Assembly (NCBI GenBank): GCA_005223375.1
Contig: RXOD01004641.1
Location: 1-19,619 of the forward strand
Length of the DNA: 19,619 bases
Direction: 5' to 3'
DNA from: Amoebophrya sp. AT5.2
Taxonomy: Eukaryota > Sar > Dinophyceae > Syndiniales > Amoebophryaceae
Made by a program: the position numbers and the translations under genes. The notes beneath the pieces are model-generated. The model ran no database searches, was not told the origin of the DNA, and saw only the letters and a list, made by a program, of their open reading frames with translations. Every line of letters starts with the position of its first letter. Within the stretch, counting starts at the first letter, position 1. Of this stretch, positions 1-6,847 are shown piece after piece.

Positions 1-389
1 GGTGCCGTGCTCTTGTCGGTCTTGAAGTTTTTGAAGCAGGTATCCACGATCTTCAGCTTGCCGTCGGAGTCCTTCGCCTCGGAGGTGAACTCGCCGTCCA
101 GCTGAATCTGGACCGCTTTCACCATCGTTTTCCCAGTCGGACAGCCCGGCATGTTGATGTGGATGTCGCTGCCGCCGGTGTTCTTCACCGTGAGCAGGTC
201 GAACTTCATCGCCATGAAGGCCGGCGTGGGCTCGTCAGAGTCCTTAGACCACACGATGTCCTTCTCGGTCACGGTGGCGGGAATCACCTCGGCCTCGGGC
301 CGCGCGGTGGGAGCCGCACTGCCGGTCGTGGCGCGGACCTGCCATGCTGGAAGCAAGGCCGCGGCCTGCAGAAGGCCGACCCGGGGCAT
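1..389 (-). CDS. Secreted protein, N-terminal part (truncated by window edge)
   Basis: The frame starts at ATG 389 and runs off the window at base 1, giving about 129 codons without a stop. An in-frame TAG lies upstream, and no other ATG lies between it and this start. Residues 1-20 (MPRVGLLQAAALLPAWQVRA) look like a signal peptide: one basic residue, a hydrophobic core, and an Ala-rich end before TTGSAAP. The next part is Pro/Ala/Glu-rich. From about residue 45 the sequence becomes mixed and looks folded, with alternating hydrophobic residues (KFDLLTVKN, MVKAVQIQLDGEF) that suggest beta strands, and two cysteines at about 83 and 118. Codons are strongly GC-ended. I do not recognise the family. 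The likely fate is secretion or the lumen of the secretory pathway; a membrane anchor could lie in the missing C-terminus. Confidence 0.72.
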   Translation of the reverse strand, partial: MPRVGLLQAAALLPAWQVRATTGSAAPTARPEAEVIPATVTEKDIVWSKDSDEPTPAFMAMKFDLLTVKNTGGSDIHINMPGCPTGKTMVKAVQIQLDGEFTSEAKDSDGKLKIVDTCFKNFKTDKSTA

Positions 390-1681
390 GGTCAGGAGGT
401 CGTGGAGGTTCTTTTTTACTGAGAAGTAAAAGACACAAGTTCTACCCTATCGTGTGTTTGTGAGTTGTGGTGCAATTGTGTCGCGTTCTTCTTGGTGTGG
501 CTTCAGCGCTGTAATGAGCAAGGGGTCTACTCCTGCTCAGTACTGGCTGGTACGAGGGTAGCGCGCGCGTGGCGAGGTATGAATCTAAAAGTAGTTTTAG
601 GTCGAGGGCGGGGAAGAGGAAGACGAAGACAGAACTGGCTGCTCTTCTAGTTTACTTGTAGAGGAGGTCGAGGTGCTGCAGACAGTTCTTGAAGAAGTCA
701 CTAACTTCGGAGAGTTCTGTGGGACATCAGTTCGTTGCTATTCTATGTATCTATGGGTATGGGAGAACTACAACACGGCCACCTGAGGGATCTGTTACCG
801 ACCTTATATGCTTCAGTCGATGTTACTGGTGATGTGTGCCGCCTTCGTGAGTTGATCTTTGCAGCTTCAAAGATGTTAGTTTGGGTGAGTAGTATAAGGG
901 GGAGAATCAATCTTGCTTCTGCACTACTCCTGCTCTCCCTGCGAAGTTCATTTCATGTCGTTATTGAAGGGGTGCTTGTGAATTGCGTACTCCCAGGCCC
1001 AGCACGAATTTCCTCGACCATGGAGCAGCCATCATGCTGCCGTCACCACTTCAAAAGACTTTCATACCGATTCCTCGTCCTCGAAATTGAGACGCACGCG
1101 GAAACCGACCGAGGCGTACTATGTATCGAAAAACAACACGTCGGCGAACTCCAACTACAAAATTACTCCTGTTCTTGATCTTCAGCACCTTAGTTATACC
1201 TATTTTGTTTTTTGCAACACTCGCCCCTCATCCCTCGACATGCATTCAACAGGATCGATTGGATGAGCCTCCATAGGTGGTTCGGTTAGTATCAAATCAA
1301 AACGACACGACAGAGAGCGTTTGGTTTTACTTGCAACTAGTATATCACTTGAAGAGATAGAAGGCACGCGCACGGTGAACACGCAGGAACTCCGAACCCA
1401 CTGCCAGATTGCGAGCGGCAGCCCAAAGACATTAACTGCACGCGAATTCAGCCAACCGGTATCTGCGAGGGGTTCTTGGAACCCAGACGACACTCATAGA
1501 TGGCGCGAAGCCTGACTCATACTTTCGCTGGGATCGATCGGGTGCTGCCGATGTGGCCCTGGAGGCAGGAAAACGTGATACGTGATGTGCACCAGTGTTA
1601 TGTCTGTGGGCATTTTTTCTTTATCTATGATATGTCATGCGTACAACTATGCTTTTTGTTTTTCTTCGCCTAGGCCTAGAG
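390..1681. other. Intergenic region with no confident gene
   Basis: This stretch lies between the 3' end of the phosphatase-like gene and the secreted-protein start. It is less GC-rich than the genes. Open frames exist on both strands (735-1178 plus, 1200-1493 minus, 1321-1515 plus), but their codon use is unlike that of the supported genes and none has a recognisable domain. On the minus strand, 1118-1068 reads as 17 GC-ended codons followed by a GTATGA donor-like site and could be a mini-exon. A 10-bp palindrome, CTAGGCCTAG, lies at 1670-1679, just past the phosphatase stop. The region may hold UTRs, small exons or regulatory DNA. Confidence 0.4.
419..440 (-). other. Candidate 3' splice or trans-splice acceptor before the 389 ATG
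   Basis: On the minus strand a pyrimidine run (TTGTGTCTTTTACTTCTCAG) ends in AG at base 419, about 30 nt upstream of ATG 389. It resembles the acceptor of the supported intron at 17192. It could be a cis acceptor from an upstream 5' UTR exon or, if this is a dinoflagellate, a spliced-leader acceptor. Only the sequence pattern supports this. Confidence 0.35.
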
Positions 1682-2791
1682 CTAGACTCTAAGAGGACTA
1701 CCACCTACTTCTCTTCCCGCCCTTCCAGTTTGGTCTTGGTGACCTGCTCCTCCAGCTGCTTCCGCGTATTTCTGGAAGAACTCCTCGGTGAAAAATCGGA
1801 GACCCACGGTCTCCGCAAAGTGGCGGTCGAAATCCGTTCGGTCTAGAGCGCGCCCAGCTGCATTGCCAACGAAAAAGCTATTTTCGTACTCCACGTTTAG
1901 TTTCTGATTCTCCATCCTCGTCCCGTTTCTCCCAAGGCTTTCCTCCCTTTCCGAACAAAACAGCTGCCACATGCCGGGCTTCGGTTTGCGGTACCAGTCG
2001 CCGGAGTCCCCCCGGCCGAGCGCAAGGTACAACTCGATCGAAGCAGAGCAGCCCAGCGGAGTCAGACCAGCTTGCGCTGCCGTCGTCGACGGAGCAGCGG
2101 CAGCAGCTCCAGTACGAAGCAAAGCGTCAAGTGCTTGCTGGAACTTCGAGAAGCGCTTGATGCATCGGTCCACTGCGTCCTGGCATTCGTCGAGGTTGCT
2201 TACTTTCCGGAGGACGTTCTGATTCGAAAAGACGACGACCTTGTAGTTTTTTTCGAACAGTAGCTCCCGAAGAGCCGCCACCACGCTCGGATCGAGCCAG
2301 CACCGCTGCTGCAGAAACAGATTTTCGCACAGCGCATCGCGACGGCTAGTGTCGGAGCCTGAGCCGCTGCCACCAAAGTGCAAGATGGTGCGGTCAAAAT
2401 CGAAAGCAGCCACGCGAACGGCGGGCGTCCTCCTGGCAGATGGAAATGGTTCTGTTGGTCTACTTGTTGATGTCGACCGCGCGTGTTCGGTCACATCGAC
2501 GTCGTCGGCCTCGGCTTCCTCGTTGCAAAAAAAGCTGCTCCTACTGGTACAACTGGGTTCGACCACCATCGGAGCTCGTCGCAGATGATCATGCCTTCTG
2601 TTAATATCATCCCCGTTCGGAATCGGAGTGGATTGACATTGACGTTGACCTTCCCCACAAGGACCACTGCTTCTGAAGAATAGGCACCCCTCGTGCAGAT
2701 GCCACGACTGCGGGAGACTCACGCTTCGCAAAAGCGGTTCGACCTTGCGCCACTTCGCTATCCCAACGCGTGTGCCAGCAGCGGATGCCAT
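1682..2791 (-). CDS. PNKP/Tpp1-like polynucleotide 3'-phosphatase domain protein
   Basis: The product is 369 aa from ATG 2791 (the open frame continues upstream without ATG) to TAG 1682. The C-terminal two thirds match the PNK3P branch of the HAD superfamily, whose members remove 3'-phosphates at DNA breaks so the ends can be repaired. HAD motif I is AAFDFDRTI (Asp131 and Asp133). Motif II is VVVFSNQ (185-191). The lysine motif is YRKPKPGMW (about 267-275). Motif IV is FFVGNAAGR (307-314), followed by a DFDRHFAETVGL stretch and FFTEEFF, the usual family ending. There is no kinase or FHA domain, so it resembles yeast Tpp1 in layout. Residues 14-50 (KWRKVEPLLR, then HEGCLFFRSSG) resemble the segment that normally precedes the domain; about 80 low-complexity residues separate it from motif I. 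Two deviations stand out: Arg for Gly in DxDGT, and Asn310 for the motif IV Asp. Activity is therefore uncertain. The family call is firm, the N-terminus less so. Confidence 0.85.
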   Translation of the reverse strand: MASAAGTRVGIAKWRKVEPLLRSVSLPQSWHLHEGCLFFRSSGPCGEGQRQCQSTPIPNGDDINRRHDHLRRAPMVVEPSCTSRSSFFCNEEAEADDVDVTEHARSTSTSRPTEPFPSARRTPAVRVAAFDFDRTILHFGGSGSGSDTSRRDALCENLFLQQRCWLDPSVVAALRELLFEKNYKVVVFSNQNVLRKVSNLDECQDAVDRCIKRFSKFQQALDALLRTGAAAAAPSTTAAQAGLTPLGCSASIELYLALGRGDSGDWYRKPKPGMWQLFCSEREESLGRNGTRMENQKLNVEYENSFFVGNAAGRALDRTDFDRHFAETVGLRFFTEEFFQKYAEAAGGAGHQDQTGRAGREVGGSPLRV

Positions 2792-2874
2792 ACTTTTACA
2801 AGAACCGTAGAGTCTCGATATGCAGACGATGGAGCTAAAACGGTACCGCAAAGAGACTAACGGCGAGCGTAAGT

Positions 2875-2889
2875 AAGAGTCGGACTCTT
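2875..2889. repeat. 15-bp inverted repeat
   Basis: Two 7-bp arms (AAGAGTC and GACTCTT) are exactly complementary around a single G. It is non-coding, upstream of the phosphatase-like gene. It could be a protein-binding site, the end of an intronic element, or chance. Confidence 0.6.
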
Positions 2890-3015
2890 GGTTTCTGATC
2901 GAAAATGGGACCCGGATAGTAGCGCGATTTATTTTTTATTACGTAAGTACTTACCCTTACCCAGCGATTCGAACAGCACCAGCCACTTAGCGCCGGGCTT
3001 TTCTTGATTTGCGAA

Positions 3016-3033
3016 TGCGACTGCGACTGCGAC
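3016..3033. repeat. Hexamer microsatellite (TGCGAC)3
   Basis: Three exact copies of a 6-bp unit. On the minus strand they read GTCGCA repeats and create consecutive CAG trinucleotides, each a possible splice acceptor. Confidence 0.7.
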
Positions 3034-3089
3034 AAGAGTTATCTTAGAAGAAGCCCAGCACGAGCGCACCCACTTCTATTTTCTCTTAC

Positions 3090-5612
3090 CTAGCTGAAAA
3101 TGAAGCTGTGGCGCGCAACAAAGTCCACTGACAACTGAGTAGGTCGTGTATTTGGCAACTTCGCAGCGGCGGCTGCCAGTGTCAATGGTTGTTCCGAAGT
3201 CAACGTGGTGCCATTTTTGATGTTTGTTGTGATGTTTCTTTTCAGCGCCCCAACCTCCGCTTCCAATTTCGCTATTTCATCTCTCGCATTACTGCGATCC
3301 TGCTCCGCTTGCTGCAGTTCTGCCTTCAGCGCCTCCACACTTCCCTGCACCTGCTTAAGCTGCGCCCGCAGCGCTGCTGCGTTCCCCATATCGGCGTTGA
3401 TGCGCCCCTGCAGGTCGTCTATTTTTCCATCCTCTCTAGCCACCACTGCAGTCAAATTCGTCGCGTTTGCTCGCGCTGCTGTCAAAGAGTCCCGCAGAAT
3501 ACTCGCGTCTGCGGTGGACTCTTGCAACTGTCCCTGCAGGTCGCGCACGTGTTGTTTCGCGGCGGCCAGGAGACCGTTCGCAAGGTTTAGGTTATTCTGC
3601 GTTTGCCGGTCCTTCTGTTCTTCGGTGGCTAGTCGCATTGTGAAATTCCGCTCTTCCGCCCCTAATTTCGCGGTGGAACCTTTTACCAGATTTTGCCGCG
3701 TTTTCCGTTCCCGCCGTTTCTCCGCCGCGAAATTCGCGGTGAAATTGCGCTTCAGCGCGGCAACCGCAGCCGAGTTTTCGTCCCTCTCCTTCGCCGTCGC
3801 GACTGTGAAATTGCGGACCAGCCCGGCGCTTTCGATTGTCTTCGCGCGCAACTCGTCGACGGTCTCCTTCTCCTCCGCGATTGTCTCATTCAACCTACTC
3901 GCCGTCACGTTCAGCCGTGTCTGCAGTTTCCCACGCTCCGCTTTTACCGCAGCCAGTTTTCCTTCCAAGTCGGTAGCCTTTCCCTTCTCGAAGCCGAGGT
4001 CCCCCCGAAGCGTCGCGATCAGACCCTGCGACGCCGCCAGCGCCCGCTGCAGATCCGCACGACTCGCGCGCGTCTTGTTCAACAGCGCATCGCTCGTATT
4101 CAACCGATTTCCGATGTCGGTTTCGGTCACCCGTGCGCTGCTCAGCTCGCTCTGAAGGCGGAGGATTTCCGCCTCGCTCGCCCGCAGTCGAATCTGCAAC
4201 GTGCTGATCTCCGCGGTAGCTCTCCCCGCGTACTGCGTGGCGTTCTGCAGCTGCGCGGTGGCAACGTCCAGCGTTTCCGTCAGGTTTGCTTTGGCGGTCT
4301 GCGCGGCGTGCAGCGTGTCTGCGAGGTCCGTCGCGTTCGCCAGGGAGGTGTTCAGCCGCCGTTCCGCGGTCGCGAACTTCGCAGCCGTGGCGCGCACGTC
4401 GAGGTACAACGTGCGGTTTTGCGCGGCCAGCACGCTCTCCACGTACGCGAACCGATGGTCCGAAGCGGTAGTCAAGTTCTGCAGCGAGGTTTCCAGCTCC
4501 CTGCCCCAGTCTTGCACCAGCTCCTCGTCGGCTGCGAGCCGACCCGCGCTCAGCCGCACGATCCATCCGGCGCAACACAGCAGAATGAAGATTTCCACGG
4601 CGACGAACAGCCAGAGACTCCGCGCCGACGCTGACCGCGGAGGCAATGTGAACAGGTTCGACAAATTCAGCAAATCCGTCTCCGCTGTTTGCAACCGGGA
4701 TTCGACCGTTTTCAGGTGCAGATCGTGCTTCTGTTTCTCCTGCTCGATGTGGTCCAGCAACTGCTGCCCGCTGTGCGCGACGATCTTGCCCAGTTCGTCC
4801 TCGAACAGGTGGGTCGTTTTGCGGACGAAGACTAGCAACGGTAGCCGTCGCGACGTGATGCGAGAGTAAAACAGCTCGTCTGTCAAGGGCACGTTGGCGG
4901 AGGAGAGCAGCTGCCATTCGCAGTAGCGATCCTGCAGGTGCGAGCGGACGAATTCGGTGAGCTCCTCGAAGTTGGACACCGAGAGTTCCAAAACTTCCAC
5001 GCGCTCAATGTTGTCAGCGCTTGACGTTGACACCTGCTGTTGGCGAGACGACCCAAGGATGAGGTCCACTCCTGCGGTGGCCGGGCCACCAGAACCATGC
5101 ACTTGTACCTGCTGATCTGACACGCCAGCGTCGCCACCATCCACTTCTTCCGACCTGTAGGTGTCCCAGTACTCTTGCGATATTTGCTGCGGCAACGAAA
5201 TCGGGTCGGCTTCCCCCGAGTTGTGAAAGTAGTTCGGAGATGAAGATTTCGGCCCCTGGATCGAGTTCAAATCCATGGGTTCTTGCGCGGAAGTTGTACT
5301 AAAAGCAATCGTTGGAACAGTTGTGGCATTCTGCAGGGGGCGGACGTGAAAGATCTTCAGCTTCAGGTAGTACAGTGTTTCGGTCACGTAATCCTCGTTC
5401 TGGTCGTCCACGTCTGACCACAACGCATCCTCCTCCTCCGCGGCCCCCCCTCGCCGCCGTCTGGTTCCCTCGCGTTGGTCTACCGTAGCCGTTTCGCCTG
5501 CAACTCCGGGGGGACCACGAAGTGGGGGCATCAACGACCGAAAGTCACGACCGCTAATTCCACAACGTTGCGAGGCGCCGGATCGCGATCGTCCTTCACT
5601 TTCGCGCGGCAT
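3090..5612 (-). CDS. Single-pass (type II) membrane protein with long glycosylated coiled coil
   Basis: The product is 840 aa from ATG 5612; the open frame extends to about 5717, but with TTG and no earlier ATG. There is no N-terminal signal peptide. Residues 1-200 are low-complexity, Arg/Ser/Gly-rich and then acidic. A mixed segment at about 205-265 (SNFEELTEFVRSHL, then RRLPLLVFVRK) looks folded but is unrecognised. A short coiled coil (about 280-320) precedes one strong hydrophobic segment at 333-352 (LWLFVAVEIFILLCCAGWIV). From about 360 to 795 the chain is Ala/Glu/Lys/Leu-rich with no Pro or Cys, typical of a long coiled coil. Seventeen N-x-S/T sequons follow the membrane segment; two precede it. 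This points to N-in, C-out topology with a glycosylated extracellular or lumenal rod. It could be a surface protein, a Golgi tether-like protein or a flagellar or pellicle component. I do not recognise the family. The start is uncertain; an upstream exon is possible. Confidence 0.82.
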   Translation of the reverse strand: MPRESEGRSRSGASQRCGISGRDFRSLMPPLRGPPGVAGETATVDQREGTRRRRGGAAEEEDALWSDVDDQNEDYVTETLYYLKLKIFHVRPLQNATTVPTIAFSTTSAQEPMDLNSIQGPKSSSPNYFHNSGEADPISLPQQISQEYWDTYRSEEVDGGDAGVSDQQVQVHGSGGPATAGVDLILGSSRQQQVSTSSADNIERVEVLELSVSNFEELTEFVRSHLQDRYCEWQLLSSANVPLTDELFYSRITSRRLPLLVFVRKTTHLFEDELGKIVAHSGQQLLDHIEQEKQKHDLHLKTVESRLQTAETDLLNLSNLFTLPPRSASARSLWLFVAVEIFILLCCAGWIVRLSAGRLAADEELVQDWGRELETSLQNLTTASDHRFAYVESVLAAQNRTLYLDVRATAAKFATAERRLNTSLANATDLADTLHAAQTAKANLTETLDVATAQLQNATQYAGRATAEISTLQIRLRASEAEILRLQSELSSARVTETDIGNRLNTSDALLNKTRASRADLQRALAASQGLIATLRGDLGFEKGKATDLEGKLAAVKAERGKLQTRLNVTASRLNETIAEEKETVDELRAKTIESAGLVRNFTVATAKERDENSAAVAALKRNFTANFAAEKRRERKTRQNLVKGSTAKLGAEERNFTMRLATEEQKDRQTQNNLNLANGLLAAAKQHVRDLQGQLQESTADASILRDSLTAARANATNLTAVVAREDGKIDDLQGRINADMGNAAALRAQLKQVQGSVEALKAELQQAEQDRSNARDEIAKLEAEVGALKRNITTNIKNGTTLTSEQPLTLAAAAAKLPNTRPTQLSVDFVARHSFIFS

Positions 5613-5652
5613 GAGCAGACGACAGGGAGCGGAGGGAGTCGAAGCCGAGCCG

Positions 5653-5674
5653 TGTCTCCTTTCCGTCTCCTTTC
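5653..5674. repeat. Two tandem copies of an 11-bp unit
   Basis: The unit GTCTCCTTTCC occurs twice in direct succession just upstream of the likely ATG of the coiled-coil membrane protein gene. On the sense strand it is a purine-rich GGAAAGGAGAC repeat in the presumed 5' UTR or upstream intron. Confidence 0.75.
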
Positions 5675-5814
5675 CTCGAGAAAGGCGATGCCTAAGCAGC
5701 TGCACTATCGGCGGCAATCCTCAACAAGGGGACCAACGGGATCCATCATCGTGATGTTTCCCCTGAATCCACCACAATCGCTCGGGCGCATCATCATCCT
5801 CGTTATCTTCAATA

Positions 5815-5988
5815 TCATGCCTGCGCGCATGAGATGGTACGCATCGATGTCAATCTGATGTAGTTGAAGATCCCATCGGTGACGATGTCTTCGCGCGGCT
5901 CGTCCGAGGCAAAGGCGATGATCTCGTATTTCTTCAACAGTCGGCGCACCTCTCGTAGATAAGTACTTAACCTAAGGCAAATCCTAAG
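5815..5988 (-). CDS. Coding-like fragment or exon of an unidentified small gene
   Basis: A minus-strand frame is open from just after TAG 5991-5989 to TGA 5817-5815. Its core, 5949-5850, reads VRRLLKKYEIIAFASDEP followed by REDIVTDGIFNYI. About 27 of its 32 codons end in G or C, like the supported genes and unlike the AT-richer flanks. The frame has no usable start ATG, so it is probably an internal or terminal exon. A second coding-like stretch at about 6160-6118 (KDVLEQAWFLSSSQ) ends at a CAG/GTTCAA junction. Removing 6117-5950 would join the two in phase 0, but the donor is weak. I do not recognise the protein. It may be a small multi-exon gene or a decayed remnant. Confidence 0.35.
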   Translation of the reverse strand, partial: LRICLRLSTYLREVRRLLKKYEIIAFASDEPREDIVTDGIFNYIRLTSMRTISCAQA

Positions 5989-6847
5989 CTAACCGAGAAA
6001 GTCTGTACCGTTGGCAATGACATTCACAATTGCAGCTGACAAGTAAGTTTAGAGTAATTGGATGTTCTTTCTTGATGCCTCGATCCGGATCACTGTGCAC
6101 GATTAAAAAAGTTGAACCTGGCTCGACGATAAGAACCACGCTTGCTCCAGCACGTCTTTGACGGAAACACAAACATCATGACGTTCCACCTCGCTCAGGG
6201 CTCACGCGCCGTCGTCGTCGATCCTTCTCTGGATATAGCTGCATCCATAACAAGAGTTGTTCATTGAAATTACACGATTGACAACAGCGACGCAATCTGT
6301 TTGGTGAGTTTCGGCAAGCAGCAGCTTGATCGACTTCTACGAACTAGAGCAAGTAATCGTATACTGTTACGTACAGCTATTGTATTAACTGTTAAACAGG
6401 TACAGTTGCTGCACTTGCAGAACACTGGAACTAAATCGTTCACAGAGAAGTAGAGTTACGAGCGACCTCTAAGTACTTCTATGTGGTGCTGGTCGTTCTC
6501 GATGAAGCAAAAAAAGAAAAATGCTATCAGGGCTACCAGCGACGAATATGGAATTTTGGTTGGTAGATACTATAGTGCTGCTGCTGCCACATTTCTTTCG
6601 CTAGTACCGTCCGGTTTTATGTTTGTACTATTTGGTATTGGATGGTAGGATGGCAAAAAAATCATGGAGACAAACACTCATTGAGATTGCTACTCATCCT
6701 GCCTTGCATGAAAGTTTCTCATTCTGTACACGTACGTTCTTCACTCTTCCTGCTTCCGCGACCGCGAGATGATGAACGATCTTCTACCGCTGTGAAGGAG
6801 CTCTGCTGGTGTCGATGCTGTAGTTCTGCTTCTGCTCCTACAACTTC
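5989..6847. other. AT-richer intergenic region
   Basis: This lies downstream of the giant low-complexity gene and upstream of the orphan exon. Apart from the possible exon at about 6160-6118 and a short ATG frame near 6250 on the minus strand (MDAAISREGS, ending at a GTGAGC donor-like site), I see no gene. A 14-bp word at 6676-6689, with weaker similarity beyond it, recurs inside the intron at 17287. The rest is plain mixed sequence, probably the 3' UTR of the upstream gene and spacer. Confidence 0.4.

Larger units (their letters stand above)
2792..3089. other. Short intergenic region with palindromes, poly(A)-like signals and a possible exon
   Basis: This lies between the coiled-coil gene stop and the phosphatase ATG. 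It contains an inverted repeat AAGAGTC-G-GACTCTT (2875-2889), a perfect 12-bp palindrome GTAAGTACTTAC (2943-2954) that reads as a splice donor on both strands, and two minus-strand AATAAA motifs (2933-2928 and 2940-2935) about 150 nt past the coiled-coil gene stop. Three copies of the hexamer TGCGAC lie at 3016-3033. On the minus strand, about 3010-2965 reads as GC-ended codons (EKPGAKWLVLFESL) and ends at a GTAAGG donor-like site. This could be an upstream exon of the phosphatase gene, but I cannot connect it. Confidence 0.4.

Noticed and set aside
735..1178. A 147-codon plus-strand open frame in intergenic DNA
   Set aside because: It opens with TTG, with the first ATG at 753. Its codons are not GC-ended like the real genes, it runs against the common gene direction, and it shows no domain.
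1200..1515. Overlapping open frames on both strands (97 and 64 codons)
   Set aside because: Neither has distinctive codon use or a recognisable motif, and the two overlap each other. Short lengths like these are expected by chance.
2960..3000. tRNA-like T-loop word (GTTCGAATC on the minus strand)
   Set aside because: No 5-bp T stem, anticodon arm or acceptor stem can be folded around it.
3205..4634. Plus-strand open frames of 313-316 codons opposite the coiled-coil gene
   Set aside because: Both are shadow frames of Ala/Glu/Leu-rich coding DNA. The minus frame shows coherent coiled-coil composition, a membrane helix and sequons.
5613..5717. Extension of the coiled-coil protein to a start at 5717
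   Set aside because: The codon there is TTG, and an in-frame TGA lies just upstream. The first ATG is at 5612. An upstream exon remains possible, but a TTG start is unlikely in a eukaryote.
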